Below, piece by piece: positions 7,127-15,742 of a stretch of 64,000 nt of DNA. The translations under genes and the position numbers were made by a program. Below the pieces are notes generated by a model. That model made no database searches and was not told where the DNA came from. It was given only the letters and a program-made list of their open reading frames with translations. Positions within the stretch are counted from its first letter, which is position 1. Every line of letters starts with the position of its first letter. The stretch is from Magnetospirillum sp. UT-4. Its GTDB lineage: Bacteria; Pseudomonadota; Alphaproteobacteria; Rhodospirillales; Magnetospirillaceae. The DNA lies in contig NZ_CACVCG010000024.1 in the NCBI RefSeq assembly GCF_902729435.1, positions 1 through 64,000 of the forward strand. Reading direction: 5' to 3'.

Positions 7127-8854
7127 ATGGCTTTCGAAATCGGTTTGGTCATGGCCGGCGCGGTGTCGGGCGGGGCCTATACCGCCGGGGTCATGGATTT
7201 CATGATCGAGGCGCTGGACACCTGGTACGGCGCCATGAAGGACGAAGCCCATCTGCCGCCGGAGCAACAGACCGTGCCCCGCCACGAGGTGCTCCTAAAG
7301 GCGATGGCGGGCGCCTCGGCCGGCAGCGTGACCGCGTCCATCCTGGCCATCGCGCTGGCCTACAGGTTCCCGCCTGTGCGACTGGCAGCGGGCCAGAATG
7401 CTCCTACAATGTCCGGCAACCCCCTGTTCGAGGGCTGGGTCAATTCCGTCGATATTCAGGATCTGCTGAGCACCACCGATTTCGACGGCAATGCCGATGG
7501 CGAGCCGGCACACCGGCTGAAATCCGCGCTGAACTCCCGCAAGATCGACAAGACGGTCAAGGGTATCCTTGGCAGCAAGGGCCTGACCATGCAGCGGGAC
7601 TGGGTCGCCTCCAAGCTGCCGGTCCAGCTCATGGTCGGCAATCTACGCGGGGTCCCCTATGGACTGACCTTCCGCGGCGCCAGCGGCAACGGCCATGAAA
7701 TGATGCGCCATGGCGATCACATGTCGTTTTGCGTGCATGGGGCCGGCAGCGGCACTTCAACCTTCATACCTGGCCCAGGCTACCTGCCCCTCGTTCACCC
7801 CAACGATTCGGATACGGCCAACTGGCGGCAGCTCGGCAACGCCGCCATGGCGTCCAGCGCATTCCCCTTTGCACTCCGCCCGCGCCGGTTGACCCGGTCT
7901 CCGCTCGATTACGACCATCGTACCTATCTGCAGGCCGGCGACTGCACTTTGCCCCCAGGTGATCCGCTTCACTGCTCCACCTACCAGATGATTTTTCCGG
8001 CTTGGTCACGCCCCCAGGCGGGCGAATACGCCTTCCTCTGCATGGATGGCGGCATCATGAACAACGAACCCATCGATTTGGTGCGGAGCGTGCTGACCGA
8101 CGGTGAATTCGAACGCAATCCGCGCGAGGGAGTTCAAGCCCATCGGGCGGTCCTGCTGGTCGATCCCTTCCTCGATCCGGCCTCCTATGGACCCGATGAG
8201 GAGCGGCCGCTCCACGAATTGCTGTTTCCGTTGCTCGGCGCCTGGAAATCCCAGTGCCGGTTCAAGCCCGAGGATCTCAGCCTTGCGCAGGATACGTCCG
8301 TCTACAGCCGCTTCGTTATCGCCCCCAGCCGTGACTACGGCCCGACTGACGCGGAACATCCACTCGCTTCCGGCGGCCTGCACGCCTTCCTGGGTTTCTT
8401 TGGCGTCGATTTCCGCCGCCATGACTACCAGTTGGGCCGCCGGAATGCCCAACAATTCCTCCGCATGCATTTCACCCTGCCGGAGAACAACCCGCTGTTC
8501 ACCACGTGGGCACCGCAGGTCCGGGCGACCTGGCTGGCAAAAACGGAGTACCTTTCTCCGCCGCCAGGGACGACCGCCCTGCACCTGCCGATCATTCCCC
8601 TGCTCGGGGATTGCGACACGATGTTGGAAAAGGGGCTGCCCTGGCCGGTCGGCGGATGCGATCCAGCGCGCCTGCGTGCGTCCATTAAGACAAGAATCGC
8701 GGCCGCCTACGATGCCTTCAAGGACGACATCGGTGCCGACTGGAAAATCAGGCTTTGGCTGCTTCCTGCTTGGTTGCTAAAAAAGAACAAGATTGTCGAT
8801 TGGGCCGTGGGCGCACTCACCGAGGCATTGGAAAAGCAGAAGCTTCTGCGCTGA
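7127..8854 (+). CDS. Patatin-like phospholipase
   Basis: A 575-residue cytoplasmic protein with a patatin fold. The oxyanion region reads GAVSGGAYTAG (residues 11-21), the nucleophile elbow is GASAGS with Ser64, and the catalytic Asp lies in MDGGIMNN (about residue 307), so the Ser-Asp dyad is present. There is no signal peptide. It is much longer than minimal patatin domains; the roughly 250 residues after the DGG motif have no domain I can name. A GGGGGAG ribosome site precedes the ATG. It stands alone between the mrp terminator and ssrA. Codon choice looks less G/C-biased than in the neighbours. Substrate unknown; a lipid acyl hydrolase is inferred from the family. Confidence 0.85.
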   Translation: MAFEIGLVMAGAVSGGAYTAGVMDFMIEALDTWYGAMKDEAHLPPEQQTVPRHEVLLKAMAGASAGSVTASILAIALAYRFPPVRLAAGQNAPTMSGNPLFEGWVNSVDIQDLLSTTDFDGNADGEPAHRLKSALNSRKIDKTVKGILGSKGLTMQRDWVASKLPVQLMVGNLRGVPYGLTFRGASGNGHEMMRHGDHMSFCVHGAGSGTSTFIPGPGYLPLVHPNDSDTANWRQLGNAAMASSAFPFALRPRRLTRSPLDYDHRTYLQAGDCTLPPGDPLHCSTYQMIFPAWSRPQAGEYAFLCMDGGIMNNEPIDLVRSVLTDGEFERNPREGVQAHRAVLLVDPFLDPASYGPDEERPLHELLFPLLGAWKSQCRFKPEDLSLAQDTSVYSRFVIAPSRDYGPTDAEHPLASGGLHAFLGFFGVDFRRHDYQLGRRNAQQFLRMHFTLPENNPLFTTWAPQVRATWLAKTEYLSPPPGTTALHLPIIPLLGDCDTMLEKGLPWPVGGCDPARLRASIKTRIAAAYDAFKDDIGADWKIRLWLLPAWLLKKNKIVDWAVGALTEALEKQKLLR

Positions 8855-8901
8855 TCCGCCATCCCCCATCCGCGGCACTGGCGATTCCCTTGCGGGTGCA
8901 T

Positions 8902-8907
8902 TATATT
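8902..8907 (+). promoter_or_regulatory. Possible -10 element of the ssrA promoter
   Basis: TATATT at 8902-8907 lies just before the first predicted helix of the tmRNA precursor. No good -35 is seen 17 bases upstream (TGGCGA is a poor match), so this is a tentative call. Confidence 0.35.
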
Positions 8908-8913
8908 GATCGC

Positions 8914-9195
8914 GCCGGGTAGCACCCGGCTATGGCGCTAAACGCTATGTGGAATAGGCCTTGCGGACCCGGGGGCGGTACCCGGCGCCTCCACCAAATT
9001 CCGGAATTACGGCCGGAGAATGGGGGCGAAACAGGATCGACGCGGGTAGTAAAGACATGGTTTGCGCTCGGCATGGTACCACCGTTATCGGGCTAAACCT
9101 CACAAGTGCCAACGACAACGTTGCTCTTGCCGCTGCGGCGTAATCCGTAAGCGCGGTCCGGGGGGCACCGGGCAACAGAAGCCCCCCACTTACCA
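8914..9195 (+). ncRNA. ssrA: tmRNA, circularly permuted two-piece form
   Basis: Rescues stalled ribosomes and tags the nascent chains. The gene is permuted as in alphaproteobacteria: the acceptor piece comes first and ends in CGCCTCC-A-CCA (8986-8996); the coding piece begins 25 bases later with GGGGGCG (9022-9028), which pairs with CGCCTCC to rebuild the 7-bp acceptor stem (one G-U pair). The coding piece contains the conserved GGATCGACG block and the tag frame at 9108-9143, encoding ANDNVALAAAA then TAA. A long helix (GTAAG with CTTAC, GGGGGGC with GCCCCCC) closes near 9193. A stem-loop (8914-8930) begins the acceptor piece. The outer ends are estimates. The gene for the tag adaptor SspB follows directly. 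Confidence 0.92.
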
Positions 9196-9228
9196 CAAGG
9201 CCGCCCGCCCGGGGCGCCCGGGGGGACC

Positions 9229-9705
9229 ATGGACGAGGACAGCCTGCGCTACGACAAGATGGTTGAGGACGCCCTGCGCGGCGTGGTGCGCACCGCCCTG
9301 AACCGTGCCGCCGAATCGGGCCTGCCCGGCGACCATCATTTCTACATCACCTTCCAGACCCGTGTTCCCGGGGTCCGGCTGGCCGACCACATCGCCGCCC
9401 GCCATCCCGACGAGATGACCATCGTGCTGCAGCACCAGTTCTGGGGGCTGGAGGTCGATGAGGAAGGCTTCCAGGTCACCCTGTCCTTCTCCGGCGTGTC
9501 CGAGACCCTGCGCATCCCGTTCGCCGCCATCACCGGCTTCGCCGATCCTTCGGCCAAGTTCGGCCTGCAGTTCCAGGCGCTGCTCGAGGACGAAGAGGAC
9601 GAGGACGAGGACGGCCAAGCCGAGGCCGCCCCCGAATCCTCCGCCGCGCCGGAAGCCGAGGGCGACGGCAAGGTGGTGGCGCTGGACAAGTTCAGGAAGA
9701 AGTGA
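9229..9705 (+). CDS. sspB: Alpha-type SspB, ClpXP adaptor for ssrA-tagged proteins
   Basis: A 158-residue adaptor that binds the ssrA degradation tag and hands substrates to ClpXP. Residues 1-110 form the SspB fold (HFYITFQT, VPGVRLADHIAARHPDEM, GFQVTLSFSG). A very acidic linker (EDEEDEDEDG) and an Ala/Glu/Pro-rich stretch follow, ending in KVVALDKFRKK, which fits the short C-terminal ClpX-binding peptide of the family. The gene lies 33 bases after the tmRNA gene, a neighbourhood that joins tag and tag reader. It converges with the toxin gene at 9710 with a 4-base gap. Confidence 0.9.
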   Translation: MDEDSLRYDKMVEDALRGVVRTALNRAAESGLPGDHHFYITFQTRVPGVRLADHIAARHPDEMTIVLQHQFWGLEVDEEGFQVTLSFSGVSETLRIPFAAITGFADPSAKFGLQFQALLEDEEDEDEDGQAEAAPESSAAPEAEGDGKVVALDKFRKK

Positions 9706-9709
9706 GCCT

Positions 9710-10081
9710 TCAGGGAAGGCCCCGGATTTCGACGGACCCGTCGGAATAGACTTCCACCACCCGGTTGACCACGTCGGACAGGCCCTCGAGCGTATCGAGG
9801 ACCTTGCCGAACAGGTGCAGTTGCACCTCGACCGCGATGCCGCCGGGAACGATCACCACCAAGCCCGCGTGAAGGTTCTCACGCGCGTAGAGCTTCAGAA
9901 AATCCCGGGCGTTGTTGGTGACGAAGACCAGCCCTTCGTGCCGGATCAAAGGCATCAGATCCCGATCCGCGGTGCCCGACAGGCCCCGGAACACCACGTG
10001 GGTGGCGGCAAAGCCGCGCGAATGGGCAAGCGCCACCAGTTCCGGCGACAGGCATTCGTCGATCAGGAACGGATCGCGCAT
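9710..10081 (-). CDS. DUF5615 PIN-like toxin of a toxin-antitoxin pair
   Basis: A 123-residue protein with the DUF5615 PIN-like signature: an N-terminal [11 protein letters not shown] (acidic active-site residues), a central DRDLMPLIRHEG and the VTNNARDF motif. Proteins of this family are presumed RNases by their PIN fold. The start (10081) overlaps the end of the DUF433 gene by 19 bases, so the pair is translationally coupled with the antitoxin first. The C-terminus carries VEVYSDGSVEIRGLP. Activity is inferred only from the family. Confidence 0.8.
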   Translation of the reverse strand: MRDPFLIDECLSPELVALAHSRGFAATHVVFRGLSGTADRDLMPLIRHEGLVFVTNNARDFLKLYARENLHAGLVVIVPGGIAVEVQLHLFGKVLDTLEGLSDVVNRVVEVYSDGSVEIRGLP

Positions 10082-10296
10082 GGCGGCCGGCCGTCCCTCT
10101 CCCAGGCGAGGCAGGCGTCGATGCCGTCGGGTGGAAGCGAGGGATAGGATCGGAAAATCTCGAAGCGGCTGCGCCCGCTCCGCAGTTCCGCCAGGATGGT
10201 GTCGGCCGGTATGCGGGTTCCGCGCACCACCGGGACGCCGCCCAGGATACCCTCGACGCTGACGACGGCTGCCGAAGACGAAATCCGTGATGCCAT
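10063..10296 (-). CDS. DUF433 antitoxin of the DUF433/DUF5615 pair
   Basis: A 77-residue DUF433 protein, expected to bind DNA and neutralise the partner toxin. The family core is seen in [20 protein letters not shown] (residues about 19-38), followed by a segment with [16 protein letters not shown]. Start 10296 is supported by AAGGATA seven bases upstream. It precedes and overlaps the toxin gene, the usual order. A promoter-like TTGCGT and CATATT pair with a 17-base spacer lies upstream, inside a tandem repeat, suggesting autoregulation. Confidence 0.8.
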   Translation of the reverse strand: MASRISSSAAVVSVEGILGGVPVVRGTRIPADTILAELRSGRSRFEIFRSYPSLPPDGIDACLAWERDGRPPCAIRS

Positions 10297-10319
10297 GGCC
10301 GTATCCTTGCTTCGAAACG

Positions 10320-10348
10320 AATATGCTGCCGGACGCGCCCCGACGCAA
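10320..10348 (-). promoter_or_regulatory. Probable promoter of the DUF433/DUF5615 operon
   Basis: On the minus strand, TTGCGT (10348-10343) and CATATT (10325-10320) are separated by 17 bases. The -35 lies in a 14-bp unit repeated in tandem (10337-10350 and 10351-10364, with a third partial copy), a plausible operator for the antitoxin. Both boxes are moderate matches. Confidence 0.4.
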
Positions 10349-10478
10349 CGGCCCCGACGCAACGGCCCCGTCGCCGCCCCTTGACCCGCCGGCCAAAAAG
10401 GTGTTTGTCCAAGGCGTGTCCCCGCCCCACATGGGTGGGCAGCCCCACCCCTTTGGTTCCAGACCGCAGAGGCCGCCC

Positions 10479-12095
10479 ATGTCCGAATTCGTCTACCATG
10501 AGCTGTTCCCGCTGGCCCATGACGACACCCCCTACCGCAGGCTCGATTGCGGCGGCATCGGCACCGCCGCCTTCAACGGCCGGAATGTGGTGACGGTCGA
10601 GCCCGAGGCGATCACCCGGCTGACCTTCGAGGCGATCCGCGATACCTCGCACCTGCTGCGCCCCGGCCATCTGCAGCAGCTGCGCAACATCCTGGACGAC
10701 GCCCAGGCCAGCCCCAACGACAAGTTCGTCGCCTTCGACCTGCTGAAGAACGCCTGCATCTCGGCCGGCGGCACCCTGCCCATGTGCCAGGACACCGGCA
10801 CCGCCATCGTGATGGGCAAGAAGGGCCAGGCGGTGTGGACCGGCGGCGGCGACGAGGCCGCCATCTCCAAGGGCGTGCAGCAGGCCTATACCGAGCTCAA
10901 CCTGCGCTATTCCCAGACCGCGCCGCTGTCCATGTACGACGAGGTCAACACCGGCACCAACCTGCCGGCCCAGATCGACCTGTTCGCCACCGACGGCGAC
11001 GCCTACAAGTTCATGTTCATGGCCAAGGGCGGCGGCTCGGCCAACAAGACCTTCCTGTACCAGCAGACCAAGGCACTGCTGAACCCGGATTCGCTGCTGA
11101 AGTTCCTGGATGCCCAGATCCGCACCCTGGGCACCGCCGCCTGCCCGCCCTATCACCTGGCCATCGTCATCGGCGGCCTGTCGGCCGAGATGACCCTGAA
11201 GACGGTGAAGCTGGCCTCGACCCGCTACCTGGATTCCCTTCCCGAGAGCGGAAGCAAGGACGGCCGCGCCTTCCGCGACCGCGAGCTGGAGCAGGTGGTG
11301 CTGAAGATGACCCAGGACATGGGCCTGGGCGCCCAGTTCGGCGGCAAGTATTTCTGCCACGACGTCCGCGTCATCCGCCTGCCCCGCCACGGCGCCTCGT
11401 GCCCGGTGGCCATCGGCGTGTCGTGCTCGGCCGACCGCCAGGTGCTGGGCAAGATTACCAGGGACGGCGTCTTCGTCGAGGCGCTGGAGCGCGACCCCGC
11501 CCGTTTCCTGCCCGACATCGCCGCCGACACGCTGTCGGGCGAGGTGGTGAAGATCGACCTCACCCGCCCCATGGACGAGATCCGGAAGACCCTGTCCCAG
11601 TACCCGATCAAGACCCGGGTCAGCCTGACCGGCCCGATGATCGTGGCGCGGGACATCGCCCATGCCAAGCTGAAGGAGCGGCTCGACCGCGGCGAGGGGC
11701 TGCCCGACTATTTCCGCCGGATGGCGGTCTACTACGCCGGCCCGGCCAAGACCCCCGACGGCATGGCCTCGGGCTCGTTCGGCCCGACCACGGCGGGGCG
11801 CATGGATTCCTACGTCGATCAGTTCCAGGCCAATGGCGGGTCCATGGTGATGATCGCCAAGGGCAACCGCTCGAAGGCCGTCACCGACGCCTGCAAGGCC
11901 CATGGCGGCTTCTATCTCGGCTCCATCGGCGGCGCCGCGGCGCGCCTCGCCCAGGACTGCATCAGGAAGGTCGAGGTGGTGGAGTACCCGGAACTGGGCA
12001 TGGAAGCCATCTGGCGCATCGAGGTGGTCGATTTCCCCGCCTTCATCGTCGTCGATGACAAGGGCAACGACTTCTTCGCCGAATTCGCGCACTGA
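10479..12095 (+). CDS. fumA: Class I (iron-sulfur) fumarate hydratase
   Basis: A 538-residue enzyme of the TCA cycle that interconverts fumarate and malate. It matches the oxygen-sensitive class I family over its whole length: an alpha domain with [13 protein letters not shown] and [14 protein letters not shown], and a beta domain with [15 protein letters not shown] near the C-terminus. Cysteines at CQDTG, CPPYH and SCPVAIG are in the positions expected for the [4Fe-4S] cluster. The start at 10479 fits the conserved beginning of the protein; the ribosome site is weak. A bulged hairpin at about 12110-12138 after the stop may end transcription but lacks a T-run. Confidence 0.92.
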   Translation: MSEFVYHELFPLAHDDTPYRRLDCGGIGTAAFNGRNVVTVEPEAITRLTFEAIRDTSHLLRPGHLQQLRNILDDAQASPNDKFVAFDLLKNACISAGGTLPMCQDTGTAIVMGKKGQAVWTGGGDEAAISKGVQQAYTELNLRYSQTAPLSMYDEVNTGTNLPAQIDLFATDGDAYKFMFMAKGGGSANKTFLYQQTKALLNPDSLLKFLDAQIRTLGTAACPPYHLAIVIGGLSAEMTLKTVKLASTRYLDSLPESGSKDGRAFRDRELEQVVLKMTQDMGLGAQFGGKYFCHDVRVIRLPRHGASCPVAIGVSCSADRQVLGKITRDGVFVEALERDPARFLPDIAADTLSGEVVKIDLTRPMDEIRKTLSQYPIKTRVSLTGPMIVARDIAHAKLKERLDRGEGLPDYFRRMAVYYAGPAKTPDGMASGSFGPTTAGRMDSYVDQFQANGGSMVMIAKGNRSKAVTDACKAHGGFYLGSIGGAAARLAQDCIRKVEVVEYPELGMEAIWRIEVVDFPAFIVVDDKGNDFFAEFAH

Positions 12096-12217
12096 GCCGG
12101 GTCGGCACGGGTCCGGCGCCAACCAGGGCGCCGGGACCCGGCCCGGGACCGCGAGGGGGGATACGGTCCCGGACGGGAGATGGTCATCGGGGCGTCGGGG
12201 TCAAGCGGACCCGACCT

Positions 12218-12451
12218 TCAGACGTCGCGCTCCGGATCGATATCGTGGGCGCGCTTGCCGTATTTCTCGGTCAGCGCCGGCCCGCGGGCGATCTCGACGT
12301 GGCTGCGCTGGTGCTTTGCCGCCTGGCACAGGAACTGCTGCTGCAGGTCGAACAGGTGGCGCCACAGCTGCAGTGTCTGGCTGAGGCCGGCGTTCCACGC
12401 CTCCATCCAGGCCAGTTGAGCTGAATTCAGGGTCTTGAGGGGTTCTGCCAT
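12218..12451 (-). CDS. Small hypothetical protein
   Basis: A 77-residue protein with no signal peptide. The first 55 residues are predicted amphipathic helix, rich in Leu, Gln and Trp (AWMEAWNAGLSQTLQLW), followed by a charged tail. The pattern recalls short phasin-like proteins, but this is only a resemblance. Start 12451 is supported by GAGGAGGG just upstream. It lies downstream of the STAS gene on the same strand with about 120 bases between, so it might be co-transcribed with the signalling operon or be separate. Confidence 0.5.
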   Translation of the reverse strand: MAEPLKTLNSAQLAWMEAWNAGLSQTLQLWRHLFDLQQQFLCQAAKHQRSHVEIARGPALTEKYGKRAHDIDPERDV

Positions 12452-12573
12452 GGCTCCCTCCTCGCCGAGGGTGACCCCGCATCGGGGCCGTGATCTGGGG
12501 ACCATGGTACCAGAGACCGGCAGGTCGTGCTACCGGGGGCATTGCGCCCATGCGGGGGAGGCGGTTCCCCCGC

Positions 12574-12900
12574 TCAAGCCGACAGGGCGCCGGCGCGGTC
12601 GGGGAAGATGGCAAGAATCTTGGCGAATCCGGACACGTCGAAGACTTCACGGATATGGGGCTTCATGCCGCACAGGACGAACTTGCGCGGGGCGCGGGTC
12701 ATCTTGGCGCCGACCAGCACCACGCGCAGGCCGGCACTGGAAATGTAGTCCATCTCGGCGAAGTCCAGCACGATCCGGGCGACCCCGCTGTTGACCACCT
12801 GCAGCACCCGGGCCTCGAACGCCTTGGCGGTGGCACTGTCGACGCGCGTGACCGGCACCAGAATGGTGGCTCCTTCGACTTTTTCTTCCCGGATTTCCAT
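12574..12900 (-). CDS. STAS-domain anti-sigma factor antagonist (RsbV/SpoIIAA type)
   Basis: A 108-residue single STAS domain. The conserved phosphorylation loop is visible as DYISSAGLR with a serine expected to be phosphorylated by an RsbW-type kinase. Dephosphorylated protein would bind the kinase and release its target. The gene starts 4 bases after the stop of the RsbU-RsbW fusion, so substrate, phosphatase and kinase are encoded together. It is the last gene of the six-gene operon. No sigma factor gene is near, so the output is unknown. Confidence 0.88.
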   Translation of the reverse strand: MEIREEKVEGATILVPVTRVDSATAKAFEARVLQVVNSGVARIVLDFAEMDYISSAGLRVVLVGAKMTRAPRKFVLCGMKPHIREVFDVSGFAKILAIFPDRAGALSA

Positions 12901-12904
12901 TCCC

Positions 12905-15742
12905 TCAGCTCTCCTGCTTGTCGACCCGCTTCACCAGGGTCACAACGTTCCGGCCGTCTTCGCGGCGGTAGTCGGTGCGGTCCATGAATTCCTTCACCAG
13001 GAACACCCCCAGGCCGCCGATGGGGCGGTCGTCCACTTCGAGGTCGAGATCGGGCTCCGGTGCCTGCGAGAACGGATCGTATTCCTTGCCGTCGTCAAGA
13101 ATCTCGGTGGTCAGCTCGTCCCCGTTCAGCGCGAAGCGGACATGAATATCATGATGATGATCGTCTGCGTACCCATAAGAGACGATGTTGGTTATCAGCT
13201 CATCAAGACAGAGGTTCAGATTGAAGGCAATCCGCTCCTCCAGGCCATGCGTCTCGACGAATTCGTCCACCAGGCCGGCCAGCCGGCCCAGCTCGCCCAG
13301 GTCGTTGGCGATGGTGACGTCGAGGCGCGCCGCCTTGCCGGCCGGAGCCGGCCGTGGCACCGTCGCCGCCTTCAGCTTCACCACCGGCCGCGGCTTGGCC
13401 GCCGCCGCCGGGGCCGCCGGGGCCGCCGGCGTGGCGCGGCGCACCTTGATGGCCGCCGGCTTGGACGCGGCGGGCTGGGGCGCGGCGGGCGGGGAAACGG
13501 GCTGGGGCACGGCGTCGGCCAGCGCCCCGGGCGCCGGCTCCGGTGCGCGGGTGCGGAAGCCGGTCAGCATCATCGTCGGCTGGGCCTCGTCGGCCAGCTG
13601 GGCACCGACGGTGGCGCGGTCGAAGCGCAGCGTCAGCATGGTGATGTCGTCGAATTGCGGTGCGTCGCCGACGAATTCCTCGACCACCTGGTTGACGCGG
13701 GCGATCACCGCCTCCGGCTCGAAGCCGGCGAGGCTGGCCGACAACTCGATCAGCCGGTACTCCTCGTAGAGCTGCTCGGCGACGTTCTGCGCCTCGGTGA
13801 CGCCGTCGGTGTAGAGCAGCACGGTATCGCCGCTCTCCAGCCGGAAGCTGCCGGTTTCGTATTCCAGCCCCTCCATGACGCCCAGCGCCACCCCCGAGAC
13901 GTCGCGGATGGCGTCGATGCCACCGCCCGTCCTCAGGATCAGCGCCGGAGGATGGCCGGCGTTGCAGAACGCCACCTCGCCCGAGCGGGTGTCCAGCACC
14001 GCATAGAAGCAGGTGGCGAACAGGGTCTGCGGGTTGTCGGCGGCCAGCATGGTGTTGACGAAGGCCATGCATTCGCCCGGCGTGCTGGCCAGCGGCGCCA
14101 CCGCCTTGATCAGCGAGCGGGTGATGGCGATGAACATGGCCGCCGGCACGCCCTTGCCCGAGGCGTCGCCGATGACGAAGCCGAGATGGTGCTTGTCGAT
14201 CAGGAAGAAGTCGTAGAAGTCGCCGCCCACCTCCTTGGCCGGGACCATGGCGGCGTGGATCTGGAACTCGTCGCGGTCGGGGAACGGCGGGAATACCTGC
14301 GGCAGCGACGACAGCTGCAGCTCGCGGGCGAAGTCCAGTTCCTGCCTCAGCGCGCTCAGCTGTTCGCGGGTGCGCAGGGCTTCGCGCAGCACATCGGCCT
14401 CGCGGGTGCGCTGCTCGATCAGGTCCTGCAGCCTGAGGTGCTGCTCGCGGATGCGGTCGGACATGGTCTGGAAGGCGACGCCCAGCACCTCGAGCTCGCC
14501 CTTGCCGGCATCGTCCGGCCCCTCGGTCCCTTCGGACTTGCGTTCGGCCAGCGCCTCGATCTGCTTCATGTCGTGCAGGACGGCGGCGCGGGCCTCCTCC
14601 TCCAGCATCTCGGACAGCTTCAGCATCTGGATGCGGATGAACAGTTCCTGGCGGCGGCGCTGGCGTTCGCGCCGCTGCTGCATCTGGTCGATCATCACCA
14701 CGTTGTCGCGGAACACGCCGACGGTGCCGGCGATGCGTCCGATCTCGTCCTTGTCGCTCTTGACCTCGAGGGTCACCGAGGTGTCGCCGCGCGACAGCGC
14801 GTTCAGCACCTGGATGGCCTCGTCGAGCGGATGGAACGAGCGCCGCAGGTAGACGTAGAAGACGAACAGCACGAACACCAGGAAGCTGCCAACCGCGGCG
14901 ATGGCGATGTTGCGGATGGTGCGCTGGCGGGTCTGGGTGGCGGTGACGTCGCGGGAGGTGACCAGGGCGCCGATGACCCGGTTGAAACCGTCGTGGATCG
15001 GCAGCACCACCACCGAATAGTACTGCCGGCCCGACTGCCAGGTCTCGAGGCGGCTCTTGCGCACCGACAGGTTGCCGTCGAACACCTTCCACAGCGCCTC
15101 GTCGGTGCCCAAGGGGGCGCCGTCGCTGCCGGGCGACAGCTTGGCCGCGCGGTCGACCAGGAAGATGTCCGAGCCGGTGGAGGCCTTGAACTCCAACAGC
15201 GGCGGATGCATGTCCGAGCCCAGCAGCGCGATGCCGGCGACATTGTCGCCGACCTTCAGCGGGACCGCCAGGGTGGCGACGAAGGCGCGCTTGGTGTCCT
15301 GGTTGAGGCCGCGCACCGGCTGGCCCGATTCGACGATGGCGTGGACGGTGCCGGCATCGACGGTCGGCGGATCGAGCAGCGAGCCGCGCGAGTTGTAGAG
15401 CAGCTCGCCGTCGGCGGCGATGATCTCGACCCGGCTGTTCCTGCCGCGGCTGCGGATGGCCTCCATCAGCGGCGCGATCTCGACCAGCACGTTGGCCGGG
15501 TCGCGCCCCTCGACGGCCCTCGCCAGGCCATCCGAATCGGTGATGACGCGGGCGTCGGTCTCCAGCCGCTGGACGGTGTTCTCGACCAGCTTCTTCCAGA
15601 AGATCTCCTGGCCGACCAGGGTGGCCTGGGCAAATCGCTCGTCCGCCAGTTCCTCGCTTTTCAGCCACGCGAAGGCGAGGCCGGCGACCAGCAGCGAATA
15701 CGACAGCGAGACGATCAGGGTTACGCGTGTGCGCAGCAGCAT
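12905..15742 (-). CDS. Membrane RsbU-type phosphatase fused to an RsbW-type kinase domain
   Basis: A 945-residue membrane protein. Order: transmembrane helix (about 7-27), periplasmic Cache-like sensing region (about 30-275), second helix (about 280-300), HAMP (about 300-350), coiled coil (350-475), PP2C/SpoIIE phosphatase (about 480-680, with GGDFYDF and IGDASGKGVPAAMF), an Ala/Pro/Lys linker (690-800) and a HATPase_c kinase domain (800-945, with DELITNIVSYGY and IGGLGVFLVKEFMD). It thus carries both opposing activities of a partner switch in one chain. The 5' end overlaps the formyltransferase gene by 22 bases and the STAS gene follows at once. Phosphatase metal ligands and kinase nucleotide motifs look intact. 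Confidence 0.9.
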   Translation of the reverse strand: MLLRTRVTLIVSLSYSLLVAGLAFAWLKSEELADERFAQATLVGQEIFWKKLVENTVQRLETDARVITDSDGLARAVEGRDPANVLVEIAPLMEAIRSRGRNSRVEIIAADGELLYNSRGSLLDPPTVDAGTVHAIVESGQPVRGLNQDTKRAFVATLAVPLKVGDNVAGIALLGSDMHPPLLEFKASTGSDIFLVDRAAKLSPGSDGAPLGTDEALWKVFDGNLSVRKSRLETWQSGRQYYSVVVLPIHDGFNRVIGALVTSRDVTATQTRQRTIRNIAIAAVGSFLVFVLFVFYVYLRRSFHPLDEAIQVLNALSRGDTSVTLEVKSDKDEIGRIAGTVGVFRDNVVMIDQMQQRRERQRRRQELFIRIQMLKLSEMLEEEARAAVLHDMKQIEALAERKSEGTEGPDDAGKGELEVLGVAFQTMSDRIREQHLRLQDLIEQRTREADVLREALRTREQLSALRQELDFARELQLSSLPQVFPPFPDRDEFQIHAAMVPAKEVGGDFYDFFLIDKHHLGFVIGDASGKGVPAAMFIAITRSLIKAVAPLASTPGECMAFVNTMLAADNPQTLFATCFYAVLDTRSGEVAFCNAGHPPALILRTGGGIDAIRDVSGVALGVMEGLEYETGSFRLESGDTVLLYTDGVTEAQNVAEQLYEEYRLIELSASLAGFEPEAVIARVNQVVEEFVGDAPQFDDITMLTLRFDRATVGAQLADEAQPTMMLTGFRTRAPEPAPGALADAVPQPVSPPAAPQPAASKPAAIKVRRATPAAPAAPAAAAKPRPVVKLKAATVPRPAPAGKAARLDVTIANDLGELGRLAGLVDEFVETHGLEERIAFNLNLCLDELITNIVSYGYADDHHHDIHVRFALNGDELTTEILDDGKEYDPFSQAPEPDLDLEVDDRPIGGLGVFLVKEFMDRTDYRREDGRNVVTLVKRVDKQES

